The notes: generated by a model from the letters alone, not told the origin. A stretch of DNA of 64,000 nucleotides from UBA4636 sp045534575 (GCA_045534575.1 JAZSJZ010000007.1:1-64000); one strand, 5' to 3'. Shown: positions 33,601-42,347, counted from the stretch's first letter. Numbers and translations: made by a program.

Positions 33601-34507
33601 ATTTTTTATTTCTCAAAACGCTAAGAACCTTCTCAAAATAATCGGGAAGTGGCGCAAAAAACGTCATTTCTTCTTTTGTTTTTGGATGAGTTAAAACTAA
33701 CTTGTAAGCGTGCAAAAGTTGCCCGTTTAGTTCAAATTTTTGTTTCTTAAACCCATAAGCCTTATCGCCAACCACCGGATGACCAATATGCTTTGCATGC
33801 ACACGGATTTGGTGCGTTCTTCCCGTTCTTAACGAAAATTCGCAAAGCGTGTTTGATGAAAATCTTTCCAAAACTTTATAGTCAGTTTCAGCGTTTCTAC
33901 CCTTAGTTTTTGAAACGCTCATAAGTTTTCTATCTTTAGAGGAACGGTCAATAAGTGTGGCTATATGCCCGTTATCGCTCTTTACAACGCCTTCCAAAAG
34001 CGCAATGTAACACCTTTTGCAAGACTTTTCTTCAATTTGTTTTGCAAGCGATAAGTGCGCCTCGTCGTTCTTTGCAACGACTAAAAGCCCAGATGTGTCT
34101 TTATCGATTCTATGAACGATTCCCGGTCTTATAACCCCGTTAATTCCGCTTAAATGGTCAAGATGATAAAGTAGTGCATTGACTAAAGTATCGCCATAAG
34201 TTCCACCGCCAGCATGGACTGTTAAACCTTGCTGTTTATTGATAACGGCAATGTCGTCGTCTTGATAAATAATATCTAGCGGTATGTTTTGAGGCGTTAG
34301 GTCAAGTTCCTTTAATTCTTCTTCCAAAACCTCAACAACTTCGCCTTCTTTCACCTCTCTACTAGGTTTAACTAACGCACCTTGAATAGTAACTAGCCCG
34401 TCTTGGCATAAGTTTTTAATTCTTGAGCGAGAATACGAGGTTACGCTAGACAAAAAAACATCAAGCCGATCAAAATTTTCAGTTGCTAAAAACTCAGTTT
34501 TCTTCAC
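33599..34507 (-). CDS. RluD-type 23S rRNA pseudouridine synthase
   Basis: This 302-residue protein has an N-terminal S4 RNA-binding domain and the RluA-family catalytic domain with HRIDKDTSGLLVVAKN (catalytic Asp), then RTHQIRVHAKHIGHPVVGDKAYG. It converts uridines of 23S rRNA to pseudouridine. The start is a GTG 14 nt inside the end of lspA, the usual lspA-rluD coupling in Firmicutes. Confidence 0.92.
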   Translation of the reverse strand: MKKTEFLATENFDRLDVFLSSVTSYSRSRIKNLCQDGLVTIQGALVKPSREVKEGEVVEVLEEELKELDLTPQNIPLDIIYQDDDIAVINKQQGLTVHAGGGTYGDTLVNALLYHLDHLSGINGVIRPGIVHRIDKDTSGLLVVAKNDEAHLSLAKQIEEKSCKRCYIALLEGVVKSDNGHIATLIDRSSKDRKLMSVSKTKGRNAETDYKVLERFSSNTLCEFSLRTGRTHQIRVHAKHIGHPVVGDKAYGFKKQKFELNGQLLHAYKLVLTHPKTKEEMTFFAPLPDYFEKVLSVLRNKK

Positions 34508-34988
34508 TCACTTCACCGCTTACGTTTTTTGAGCCTTTTCGGCTAAACAATGCATCTTCATCGAAGAAAAGGAAATAAATAACCAACATAACACCGCCAA
34601 CTGATATAAAAATATCGGCAACGTTGCAGTTTGCAAAAAAATGCACGAAAAGAAAATCTCTAACTTCAGCAAAAACAAGCCTATCAATAAAATTGCCTAC
34701 TGCACCACCTAGAATAAACGCAATTGAAAGGTTTAGCCATTTGCTTTTTTTCTTGTTTAAAATAAGATATAGCGTGCCGAAAGTTATGGCAATAACCGTC
34801 AAAACGATAAAGAAAGTCTGCGCCCATGCTTCACTACTAAACATCGAAAACGCCGCGCCAGAATTTCGCGCGTTCCAAATAGAAAAAATATCGTCAACAA
34901 TTACCTGTTTAATGTTATTAGCGTCAACGTAAGCCTTAGAAATTTGGTCAACTAAAACAATAAACACAAAAACTATTGCGTAAAGCAT
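34494..34988 (-). CDS. lspA: Lipoprotein signal peptidase (signal peptidase II)
   Basis: This 164-residue membrane protein has four helices and both catalytic Asp motifs: GGAVGNFIDRL and CNVADIFIS. The NSGAAFSMFS motif is also present. It cleaves the signal peptide after lipidation of the Cys by Lgt, whose gene lies nearby (37655-38641). The window encodes at least seven lipoproteins that need it. AGGTG precedes the ATG. Confidence 0.95.
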   Translation of the reverse strand: MLYAIVFVFIVLVDQISKAYVDANNIKQVIVDDIFSIWNARNSGAAFSMFSSEAWAQTFFIVLTVIAITFGTLYLILNKKKSKWLNLSIAFILGGAVGNFIDRLVFAEVRDFLFVHFFANCNVADIFISVGGVMLVIYFLFFDEDALFSRKGSKNVSGEVSEEN

Positions 34989-34999
34989 ACTTTTTTCAC

Positions 35000-35557
35000 C
35001 TATCCTTTAAAAACCCCAAGTTCTTTGCACAATTCTTCTAAAGACATTTCAACCTCAGGATTTAACGCCTCTTCAAGATTAAACAAAGGTTCTTCTTGCT
35101 CTAATGAAACTGCTTGCTCTTGTTTATCGATATCTAAAATTTCAGTAGCCTTATCAACCGCCTCTTTCAAGTTTTTCTCGTTAGTTTCATCAAATAAGTC
35201 TGCCAATAGGTCGATTATCTCGCATTTTTTAGAAACAGCCTCAGTTGATAAAACAAACTCGTCTAACTTTTTTCTAAAGTTTTTTAAGGCCTTAATTTCT
35301 AAAAGATATTTATAAAGTGCGTTAGACTTTAACTCATCAGCTGTCTTTTGAGCATCAAGCATTGCCTTTGCCGATTTTTCTTTAGAAAACGAAAACTCTT
35401 GAAGTTCCTTTTTTAAGTCTTCATTTTCTTTCAAAGTTTTCTCGATAAAGGCTTCCTTTTCTTTAACGGCTTCTAAGCGTTTTCTCAAAGCCACGTTTTC
35501 GTTTTCCAAAGCCTCAATTTTTTGCTCTTGCAGTTTTTTGTTTTTAAATAACCCCAA
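35000..35557 (-). CDS. Coiled-coil protein, possibly DivIVA-like
   Basis: This 185-residue soluble protein is mostly Lys/Glu-rich coiled coil (about 8-115), then an acidic C-terminal region ending LEELCKELGVFKG. DivIVA/GpsB-type proteins are often encoded near lspA, but the conserved DivIVA N-terminal motif is not evident, so this is a weak guess. The start is a TTG with AAAGG upstream. It carries an exact copy of the dispersed motif (35206-35215). Confidence 0.6.
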   Translation of the reverse strand: MGLFKNKKLQEQKIEALENENVALRKRLEAVKEKEAFIEKTLKENEDLKKELQEFSFSKEKSAKAMLDAQKTADELKSNALYKYLLEIKALKNFRKKLDEFVLSTEAVSKKCEIIDLLADLFDETNEKNLKEAVDKATEILDIDKQEQAVSLEQEEPLFNLEEALNPEVEMSLEELCKELGVFKG

Positions 35558-35561
35558 TTTT

Positions 35562-36998
35562 TTAACCTTTCCTTAATCGTGATATCATTTCGGTTTTTAA
35601 CTCGTAAAGTTTATCGGATAAATCAACCTTATAAATATGTGGCTTATCAATACGCTTATACTCATCCCAAAAACTTGCTTTTTCGGTTTCGGCAAACGCT
35701 CTAATTTCATTAATGTTAGGAAGTTTAGCAACGAGTTTGCCGTTTTCAATAACCTTAACTATAATTTCTTTAAGCGAATATTCGCCCGCTTCGAAGGTTT
35801 TCTTTTTCCAACGCTCAACGGGGTGCGTAACGGTGAGCGGCTTGCTCTCGTCAAACACTTCGTCTTTTAAAGCGATAATATCTGCCTTAGCCATACCGTT
35901 CTTATCGTAAATTCTATAAACCGTTTTAAAGCCTGGATTAGTGATTTTCACGCTATTATCAGATAACTTAATTTTAGGAATAAAGTTATCGCCTTCAATC
36001 ATACCTGCAAGTTTATAAACACCGCCTAGCGCTGGCATATCTTCACTAGTTATAAGTTTTGTTCCAACACCCCAAACGTCGATTTTCGCGCCTTGATTTT
36101 TTAAAGAGGATATAGAATATTCATCCAAATCGCCAGACGCGCAAATTTTAGCGTTAGGAAAACCAGCCTCGTCAAGCATGCGCCTAGCCTCCTTAGAAAG
36201 GTAAGCAAGGTCGCCACTATCAAGCCTAATTCCAACAGGCTCGTAGCCTTTAGCACGAAGTTCCTTAAACACCTTGATGGCATTTGGCACACCGCTCTCT
36301 AGCGTGTTATACGTATCAACCAAAAGCATTGTTGCGTTAGGATAAATGTCAGCATAAGCACGAAAAGCGTCAATTTCGGTTGGGAAGTTCATAACCCAAC
36401 TATGCGCATGCGTGCCAGATACTTTAACGCCAAAAAGTTTACCCGTTAAAACGTTAGAAGTTGACGAACATCCACCGATCATAGAAGCCCTTGCTCCGTA
36501 AATACCAGCATCAGGCCCTTGCGCGCGACGAAGCCCAAATTCCATAACCGAATCGCCTTTTGCAGCATAGCAAATTTTAGAAGCCTTAGTTGCAATAAGC
36601 GTTTGGTGGTTGAAAATATTTAAAATAGCCGTTTCAACAAGTTGCGCTTCGATAACGTTTGCTTTAATTGTTAAAATAGGCTCACCAGGGAACACGAACG
36701 TGCCTTCTTTAACGGCAAAAACGTCGCCGGTGAAGCGTAAATTTCGCAAATAATCTAAAAAACCTTCATCAAAGATTTGAAGGCTTTTAAGATATTCAAT
36801 ATCTTCCTCGCTAAAATGAAGATTGATAAGATAATCAACCACTTGTTCAAGCCCCGCGCAAACGGAATAGGTGATTAATGCATTTTGGCGGAAGAAAACG
36901 TCAAAAACAGCAATTTCATCACGACGACCGCTCAAATAGTAGCCGTTCATCATAGTAAGTTGATAAAGGTCAGTTAAAAGTGAAAAATTTCTATCCAT
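35562..36998 (-). CDS. pncB: Nicotinate phosphoribosyltransferase
   Basis: This protein of about 478 residues has the type II PRTase pattern of PncB: LTDLYQLTMMNGYY at the start, the phosphorylated-His region SGTHAHSWVM, and GIRLDSGDLAYLS. It converts nicotinate and PRPP to nicotinate mononucleotide, feeding the NadD step encoded at 12950-14071. The ATG at 36998 follows GAGG; an upstream in-frame TTG does not have a site. Confidence 0.95.
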   Translation of the reverse strand: MDRNFSLLTDLYQLTMMNGYYLSGRRDEIAVFDVFFRQNALITYSVCAGLEQVVDYLINLHFSEEDIEYLKSLQIFDEGFLDYLRNLRFTGDVFAVKEGTFVFPGEPILTIKANVIEAQLVETAILNIFNHQTLIATKASKICYAAKGDSVMEFGLRRAQGPDAGIYGARASMIGGCSSTSNVLTGKLFGVKVSGTHAHSWVMNFPTEIDAFRAYADIYPNATMLLVDTYNTLESGVPNAIKVFKELRAKGYEPVGIRLDSGDLAYLSKEARRMLDEAGFPNAKICASGDLDEYSISSLKNQGAKIDVWGVGTKLITSEDMPALGGVYKLAGMIEGDNFIPKIKLSDNSVKITNPGFKTVYRIYDKNGMAKADIIALKDEVFDESKPLTVTHPVERWKKKTFEAGEYSLKEIIVKVIENGKLVAKLPNINEIRAFAETEKASFWDEYKRIDKPHIYKVDLSDKLYELKTEMISRLRKG

Positions 36999-37080
36999 AA
37001 CAAGCCTCTTATGCAAATTAATTTCGTTTAAATTTAGAATATTAAACGATTTTTTCTTATGCGCCTAACTTGGCGACAAA

Positions 37081-37578
37081 TTAATCTTTAAAAGATTTTA
37101 TTTCAGGAAGTGGTTTTTGTTCTTTTTCAGCCTCTTCCTTCTTTTTTTGAGCCAATCTTTCTTCATAAGGAAGGCGTTCAACGTCGGGAGCGTTATCGAA
37201 CTCTAAAACAAGTTGAGGCGCTTTGGTTATGAAAGTTGATAAGAAAAGGGCAAAAGTTAAAACCAAGCAGATTATAAGAACTACCCACCATAAAACCTTT
37301 AGGCAAAGAAGAAGTATCAACAGCCCGAAAAGAAAAAGCCCGCCACCCGTTGCTAAAAGGAACGTTCTCTTTTTTGTGAGCGATAGAATAATAAAGAATA
37401 AACCGCTAAGAAGAAGCGTGCCAAAAAATAGCGAGAAAATAGGCGCAAAGCCTAGTTCTTCTTTCCCTACGGCAAATTGCAAAATCAAAAATAACGTAAG
37501 CGATAGTAATAGCGAAACGATAAATCCCACTAAATAAAGCCTTGTGTTTTTTACTTTTTGTCTTGTCGATTCTAACAT
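37081..37578 (-). CDS. Hypothetical four-helix membrane protein
   Basis: This 165-residue protein has hydrophobic segments near 16-36, 45-65, 72-92 and 94-114, then a charged C-terminal tail (KKKEEAEKEQK). A GGAGAT site precedes the ATG. It lies between pncB and lgt. No family recognised. Confidence 0.75.
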   Translation of the reverse strand: MLESTRQKVKNTRLYLVGFIVSLLLSLTLFLILQFAVGKEELGFAPIFSLFFGTLLLSGLFFIILSLTKKRTFLLATGGGLFLFGLLILLLCLKVLWWVVLIICLVLTFALFLSTFITKAPQLVLEFDNAPDVERLPYEERLAQKKKEEAEKEQKPLPEIKSFKD

Positions 37579-37654
37579 TTTTTATCTCCCCAAAATATTT
37601 ATCTTCTTTTCAAAATTAGATTTTAACTCAAAACTAGAATTTCTTAAGCCTTAA

Positions 37655-38641
37655 CTATCTTGCTTTTCTTTTAACCTTAGTTGAAGAAAGCATATAGCAT
37701 ACCTTTTCTTCTTCAAAATTTACGGTTGAAGATTCTTCATCTATGGCTTGAGTATCTTCTTCAGTTTGTTTTTTAAACAAATCTTTCCACCAATAATTTT
37801 TTTCCTTAATATCGCTAGCAAAAAGATAAACCAAAAGCCCAAGTGCTCCTACGATAATCAAAATAGAAATCCACGTCATAGCGGGTAAGCCCAAAATCGG
37901 TTCGGAGTTACCCATATTAAACTCAGGGTCGCGCATAGGTTCCATAACGGCGCGAATAATGCCGTAGAACAACAGATAAAAGCCCACGCTATAACCGTTT
38001 CTCTTGCCTTTATAGTTCATAAGGAAAATATAAAGGAAAGCAAAAACTAAAAGGTTAAAAAACATTTCGTGGAAGCAAAGCGCCACGTGATAATGCCCCG
38101 TTTTTTCAATAAACGTTGCGTAAGGAAACCAAGTTATATCAGTTACTTTTCCGTAAACTTCTTGGTTGAAATAGTTACCAAGCCTACCTATTGCTTGACC
38201 TAGCGGAAGAAGCGCAGCGCCAAGGTCGCAAAGCCTACCAACCTTAATTTTCTTAATCCAAGCGATAATGAATAGACCTATCGCACCGCCCAAAATACCG
38301 CCGTGAATAGCCATACCGCCATCACGGAATTGAAGGGCAAGTTTAAGACTAAAAACGCCGTTAGGATCGTATTCCTCGCTAAAGAAACTAGTACCCATGA
38401 ACTGGTCGAGGTCCATAACAACATACCAAGTGCGGGCAAAAATAATAGAAAGCGGAATAACGGCAATCAAAACGTCTAAAATAAGTTCAGGCTGAAAGCC
38501 CCTCTTTTTGAAAAGCGGAATTGCGCAAACCGCAGCGGCAACCATACCCAAAACAATGCAAATAGCGTAATAATAGATATTAACTTCAAGTTGCGTGCCT
38601 TTAAAAAGCGTAAAATAATTTTTAAGCAATAGTCCGTTCAT
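37655..38641 (-). CDS. lgt: Prolipoprotein diacylglyceryl transferase
   Basis: This protein of about 328 residues has seven membrane helices and the Lgt signature GRLGNYFNQEVYG. It attaches diacylglycerol to the lipobox Cys of prelipoproteins, the step before LspA. The ATG at 38641 follows GAGGGG; an in-frame start 75 nt further upstream lacks a site. A charged C-terminal extension of about 50 residues goes beyond the usual family end. Confidence 0.95.
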   Translation of the reverse strand: MNGLLLKNYFTLFKGTQLEVNIYYYAICIVLGMVAAAVCAIPLFKKRGFQPELILDVLIAVIPLSIIFARTWYVVMDLDQFMGTSFFSEEYDPNGVFSLKLALQFRDGGMAIHGGILGGAIGLFIIAWIKKIKVGRLCDLGAALLPLGQAIGRLGNYFNQEVYGKVTDITWFPYATFIEKTGHYHVALCFHEMFFNLLVFAFLYIFLMNYKGKRNGYSVGFYLLFYGIIRAVMEPMRDPEFNMGNSEPILGLPAMTWISILIIVGALGLLVYLFASDIKEKNYWWKDLFKKQTEEDTQAIDEESSTVNFEEEKVCYMLSSTKVKRKAR

Positions 38642-38784
38642 AGTCCCCTCGCAAAAAATACTAAAGTATTTTTCCTTATTCTCTAACATTTTAGCACATA
38701 CGAGTTTAAATTTCAACTATTTTTTAAAAATCTTTGCAAAAACGTAAAAACGGCTACCAAAAGTTTACAAAATTCTCAAAAATA

Positions 38785-38814
38785 AAAAACCGCTTGCGGA
38801 AACCCACAAAGCGG
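38785..38814 (-). terminator. Terminator after the MazF gene
   Basis: CCGCTT pairs with AAGCGG around a 13-nt loop and is followed by TTTTTTATTTTT on the minus strand. Confidence 0.75.
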
Positions 38815-38819
38815 AAAAA

Positions 38820-39176
38820 TTAATTAACGTTTTTTTCTTCAAAACCTAAACTGATAGCAAGCCCAACGTTGACTTTTGCCATAAGATTAGGAGAAATCGA
38901 GCCGATTTTTTCTTTAAGCCTTCGCTTATCGATAGTGCGAATTTGCTCGAGCAAAACGATGGAATCTTTCTCTAAGCCGTAGTCGAGCGCGCAAAGTTCA
39001 ATATGCGTAGGCAGTTTTGCTTTGGTAAGTTTACTCGTTATCGCCGCAGCAATAATGGTCGGGCTATACTTATTACCCACGTCGTTCTGCACGATTAAAA
39101 CGGGTCTAACACCGCCTTGCTCGCTACCAACCACGGGGCTTAAATCGGCATAAAAAATATCGCCTCGTTTAATCAT
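38820..39176 (-). CDS. MazF/PemK (NdoA)-type mRNA endoribonuclease, no antitoxin nearby
   Basis: This 118-residue protein matches MazF/NdoA: RGDIFYADLSPVVGSEQGGVRPVLIVQND at the N-terminus, the Thr/Ser-rich IIAAAITSK strand, and SIVLLEQIRTIDKRRL. It cleaves specific mRNA sequences. In Bacillus the antitoxin NdoAI gene lies just upstream; here the 103-bp gap to the next gene has no ORF, so an antitoxin must be elsewhere or absent. GAGG precedes the ATG, and a TATAAT box lies at 39201-39206. Confidence 0.9.
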   Translation of the reverse strand: MIKRGDIFYADLSPVVGSEQGGVRPVLIVQNDVGNKYSPTIIAAAITSKLTKAKLPTHIELCALDYGLEKDSIVLLEQIRTIDKRRLKEKIGSISPNLMAKVNVGLAISLGFEEKNVN

Positions 39177-39257
39177 AACAACCTCTTACAAGCCCCTTAT
39201 ATTATACGATTTTTCTTTTCGGCTTGCTAATGGTTATTATTGACAAATTTTCGTTGG

Positions 39258-39290
39258 TTTATATCAATTCAACTAGTTTTTATATCAATT
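39258..39290. repeat. Two 12-bp direct repeats upstream of the MazF promoter
   Basis: TTTATATCAATT occurs at 39258-39269 and 39279-39290, start to start 21 bp (two helical turns), about 50-85 bp upstream of the MazF -10 box. The second copy covers the stop of the ABC ATPase gene. A regulator-binding site is possible. Confidence 0.45.
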
Positions 39291-39960
39291 TTGCAAATAT
39301 TTTTTGTCTTAAATCTTCGTCAACGCTATCGCCAAACGCTTTTTCGCACTTTTTCGGGCTACCAATAAACTCAACGGCATTATTATCTAGAATAAAAATA
39401 TCGTCAGCAAGATAAAGGGCTTCGGCTTCGCTGTGCGTAACTAGCACGCACGTTTTTGGAAAAGCAGATATCAGTTTTTTAAAGTCGTTTATGATAGATA
39501 GTTTCAACCCAAGGTCAAGCGAATCGAAAGGCTCGTCTAAAAGAATAGTTTTAGAAGGCACTAAAAACGCCCGCGCTAAAGAAACTCTTTGCTTTTCCCC
39601 GCCAGATAACGTTTCCGCCACCCTATCTTTCAAATGCTCTAAGCACGAAATTTTTAGAACGGCATCAATCTTTTCACGCTTTTTTTCTTGGCTCTCGTTT
39701 GATAAAACAAATTCCAAGTTTTTATAAACGGTAGCAAAAGGCAAAAGCCTATGTTCTTGAAAAACGTAAGAAATATCTTCAAAGCCCAAAACTTCTCCGC
39801 TAAAAGGGATAAGGTTTGCAATAACGTTTAACATCGTTGTTTTGCCAGCCCCGCTTTTTCCTAGAATAGCCGTTACTTTATTTTCTTTAAACTCGAGCGA
39901 AAAATCGTCGAAAATCGACTTATTGCCCCACTTAACGCTAATTTTGTTTAGTTTTGGCAT
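39280..39960 (-). CDS. ABC importer ATPase (SsuB/TauB/ThiZ type)
   Basis: This 226-residue ATPase has Walker A GKSGAGKT, signature LSGGEKQR, Walker B TILLDEPFDSLD and switch His in VTHSEAEAL. It belongs to the nitrate/sulfonate/thiamine-precursor branch and pairs with the overlapping permease gene upstream (23-nt overlap). GAGG precedes the ATG. Confidence 0.92.
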   Translation of the reverse strand: MPKLNKISVKWGNKSIFDDFSLEFKENKVTAILGKSGAGKTTMLNVIANLIPFSGEVLGFEDISYVFQEHRLLPFATVYKNLEFVLSNESQEKKREKIDAVLKISCLEHLKDRVAETLSGGEKQRVSLARAFLVPSKTILLDEPFDSLDLGLKLSIINDFKKLISAFPKTCVLVTHSEAEALYLADDIFILDNNAVEFIGSPKKCEKAFGDSVDEDLRQKIFAKLI

Positions 39961-40699
39961 AGTAAAACCTCACCACTAAATGTTTAATAAGTTTAAGCAA
40001 AAGTTCTAACAAATAACTTAAAATTATGGCAAAAATGGTAACTGCGAAAAGCCTTGCAACCTCGATGTTTGCCTTAGCGTTTGCCATAATTGAGCCGAGC
40101 GAATTTCTCGCCCAAGATAGCGCTTCCGCCGCTAGCACAAGTTTTACGTTAAACGAAAGCGCGTTGACTAAATCTCCATAAACGCTTTTTGCAATGCTCG
40201 GCAAATATAAATCAACAACGACTTTTTTCGTTGGCACTTTATAAACCTTAGCCATATCGATAAGTTTTTTATCCATATTTTTAATAGCGTTCAAAAACGT
40301 GGAATATAAAAGCGGAAACAAAACGGCAAACGAAACGGCAAGCGGGCTAGTTATAGAACTAAACCAAATAAGGCATAAGAAAATTAAACTCATCGTCGGC
40401 GTTGCTCTAACGATAACGACAATAGGGTATAGTAGCGTTTCAAAAACTTTTGAGCGTGCGGAGATTATCGCAAGAGGTAACGCAACCACGAGCGAGATTA
40501 AAAAGCTTAACAAAATTTTCCATAAACTGCTAAGCGTTGAAAGTATGAAGTTTTTAGTAAAATATAGTCTTACCGCCTCAATAACCACAAGGTGCGGTGA
40601 AGGCATAATAACTTCTGCGCCAACCGAAAGCGCTAAAAGATACCACACCGCTATCACCACAACGAAGGTCAAAATAGGCAAGAACTTCAATTTTTTCAT
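39938..40699 (-). CDS. ABC importer permease (SsuC/ThiX type)
   Basis: This 253-residue permease has about six helices and the BPD-type loop around residues 145-165. Family members carry sulfonates, taurine or thiamine precursors. It lies between the binding protein and the ATPase of the same operon. AAAGG precedes the ATG. Confidence 0.9.
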   Translation of the reverse strand: MKKLKFLPILTFVVVIAVWYLLALSVGAEVIMPSPHLVVIEAVRLYFTKNFILSTLSSLWKILLSFLISLVVALPLAIISARSKVFETLLYPIVVIVRATPTMSLIFLCLIWFSSITSPLAVSFAVLFPLLYSTFLNAIKNMDKKLIDMAKVYKVPTKKVVVDLYLPSIAKSVYGDLVNALSFNVKLVLAAEALSWARNSLGSIMANAKANIEVARLFAVTIFAIILSYLLELLLKLIKHLVVRFYYAKTKQN

Positions 40700-40744
40700 A
40701 AACTGCCTTTCGTAAAATAATTCTTAATTCAAAATTAAATAATA

Positions 40745-41719
40745 TTAGTTGATATAGAACTCATCGTCAGGAAGTTTTCCGCCAATGAAACTCTTATCGT
40801 AGCCGATAACCGAGTTGAAATAAGCCTCGAGTTGTTCTCTAGCCTCGCCCGACTTTACGCAACCTAAATTGCAACGGTTTAAAATGTTAGCGTTAAAATC
40901 AACCTCTAATCCGCTACCATATTTTTGCAACGTATCTTTAACGCTACTAGCGTTTTCAAAAATATAGTCTTTGTTCTTTTCGAGCCTATCGAAAATTTCG
41001 AAAAGTAGTTCAGGGTCTTTATAAACTCTCTTTCCAACAACAGCGCCCGCTTGAGTTAAAGCGTTGCTACCTGCAATTTGGTTAAACTCTTTTTGAATAT
41101 CTAAAACGATAGAAGCGCCAATATTTCCGCTAATCTTAGTAGCGGCAGGCTCGCCCAAAATGCCGTATTCAGCCTTTCCAAGCTTAATTTTTGCTCCAAC
41201 TTCACTTGCCTCGCTAACGTAAGTTAAAGCAATTTTGCCGTTAACTGCCACGTCGCTTTCAACGTATTCGATATTCTTGCTATCTAAAATATATTTAAGC
41301 GCAAGGTCTGGCGTTCCGCCTTTACCAATGTTTACAACTACTTTTCCGTAAAGGTCGGTTAAGCTCTCGATAGGATTCGTTCCTATCATATACAACACGC
41401 CGAACACGTTTACCGATAAAAGTTTAATATCAACACCGCCGTTATAAAGTTTTGCGGCAATGTTTGTTGGCATAATACCAACGTCCGCCTCGCCCTTAGT
41501 TACCATAGTAGTAATATCTTGAGCACCGCCGACGATTTTGTATTCAATTTTATAGTCATTTAAAGTGTTGCACTCTTTCATCATTGAATACATTGCAAGC
41601 GCAGGCGCACCGTCTGGCGCGGCAATAACTATCGTTTTTTGAGAAGATTCGCAAGCCGTAAAAAGCCCAAGCGATAAAACACTCAAAATAATAGTCAAAA
41701 ACAATGCTAATTTTTTCAT
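40745..41719 (-). CDS. NMT1/THI5-like ABC substrate-binding lipoprotein
   Basis: This 324-residue lipoprotein (lipobox FTAC, Cys23) has an NMT1/THI5/SsuA-type fold: IVIAAPDGAPALAMYSM, GEADVGIMPTNIAAKLYNGG and later GKRVYKDPELL. The ligand class includes sulfonates and pyrimidine thiamine precursors; sequence alone does not decide. AGGAG precedes the ATG. It is co-transcribed with the TM1266-like gene upstream, behind an attenuated leader. Confidence 0.88.
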   Translation of the reverse strand: MKKLALFLTIILSVLSLGLFTACESSQKTIVIAAPDGAPALAMYSMMKECNTLNDYKIEYKIVGGAQDITTMVTKGEADVGIMPTNIAAKLYNGGVDIKLLSVNVFGVLYMIGTNPIESLTDLYGKVVVNIGKGGTPDLALKYILDSKNIEYVESDVAVNGKIALTYVSEASEVGAKIKLGKAEYGILGEPAATKISGNIGASIVLDIQKEFNQIAGSNALTQAGAVVGKRVYKDPELLFEIFDRLEKNKDYIFENASSVKDTLQKYGSGLEVDFNANILNRCNLGCVKSGEAREQLEAYFNSVIGYDKSFIGGKLPDDEFYIN

Positions 41720-41787
41720 AAATTTATCTCCTAAATATTATTATTATGTTTAAAAAATTGCGTTTAATGAAGTTATAGCGGGGTTTT

Positions 41788-42030
41788 TTAAATATCACAC
41801 GTGGCAGATTTTACCTTCACGTTTTCTAATCTACCAAGCTTTCCCGAAAGCGAAGAAATTTCTTCATTGCTACCTTTAACGATAACGCTTATAACCGAAA
41901 CGCCGTTCACAGCGTCAGGCACGCCCATTCTACCAATTATAATTTGGGAATTTTCGCTAAGAAGTTTATTAACGTTTTGCGCGTTCATTTTATCTTTTTC
42001 GATTATAATTCCAATAACGCCAAGTTTCAT
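41788..42030 (-). CDS. TM1266-like putative regulator (ACT/NikR-C-like fold)
   Basis: This 80-residue protein matches the TM1266 family named after an iron-only hydrogenase system regulator: KLGVIGIIIEKDKMNAQNVNKLL, GRMGVPD..GVSVISVIV and LSGKLGRLENVKVKSA. No hydrogenase maturation gene is in the window. The ATG at 42030 follows GGAGG; upstream in-frame codons would run through the attenuator hairpin. It is the first gene of the NMT1-type importer operon, so it may sense the imported compound. Confidence 0.8.
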   Translation of the reverse strand: MKLGVIGIIIEKDKMNAQNVNKLLSENSQIIIGRMGVPDAVNGVSVISVIVKGSNEEISSLSGKLGRLENVKVKSATCDI

Positions 42031-42044
42031 AATTTCCTCCAAAT

Positions 42045-42196
42045 AAAAAACCGCCACTAAAAGCGACGGAAGAAAAGCCAAAAAACACGCAAAAAAATTT
42101 GCGAAATAATAGTTTTTAGCCAAAATGCCGAAATTTCAACGTTTTGGGAAAAACAAATTTTTTAACTTACTCTCCGACGCATCATCGATTGGGTTT
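42045..42196 (-). promoter_or_regulatory. Leader with intrinsic terminator: candidate riboswitch or attenuator
   Basis: Transcription from the promoter at 42203-42231 should start near 42196 and run about 166 nt before the ATG at 42030. The leader ends in a terminator (42045-42069: CCGTCGC-TTTTA-GTGGCGG then TTTTTT), followed directly by the GGAGG site. Another hairpin (CGCAAA/TTTGCG-like) lies near 42090-42105. I recognise no known riboswitch class. Confidence 0.55.
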
Positions 42197-42202
42197 TTAT
42201 AA

Positions 42203-42231
42203 ATTATACACTAGAGTTTAATTTTTTGCAA
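42203..42231 (-). promoter_or_regulatory. Promoter of the TM1266-like/NMT1-importer operon
   Basis: TTGCAA (42226-42231), 17 bp, TATAAT (42203-42208) on the minus strand. Confidence 0.65.
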
Positions 42232-42259
42232 TAAATTTTAACGAACTTTTTAAAAGGCT

Positions 42260-42292
42260 CGCTAAAAGCCTTAGAGCGCTAAAAGCCTTAGA
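42260..42292. repeat. Two 16-bp direct repeats (CGCTAAAAGCCTTAGA)
   Basis: Copies at 42260-42275 and 42277-42292 lie back to back between the two divergent promoters. The first copy also pairs with AAGGCT upstream. Function unknown; a regulator site is possible. Confidence 0.55.
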
Positions 42293-42347
42293 ATAATTAT
42301 TCTATAATTATTAAATGCATAATTTAGCGAAAGTGCGGTCATTTTGT

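Noticed and set aside
37025..37048. CGTTT/AAACG stem-loop upstream of pncB as a regulatory RNA
   Set aside because: Short, AT-rich stem with a long loop and no T run; not better than chance.
39177..39279. A MazE-type antitoxin gene upstream of mazF
   Set aside because: The gap is only 103 bp and no frame on the minus strand is open with a start and a ribosome-binding site.
42045..42196. T-box riboswitch before the TM1266-like gene
   Set aside because: The leader start has a GAGAGTAA-like segment reminiscent of stem I, but the T-box sequence AGGGTGGNACCGCG is missing and the downstream genes are not amino-acid related.
42331..42339. AAGTGCGGT, identical to the Haemophilus uptake-signal core
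   Set aside because: I noticed a single copy only, in AT-rich spacer, and the organism is not related; chance match.
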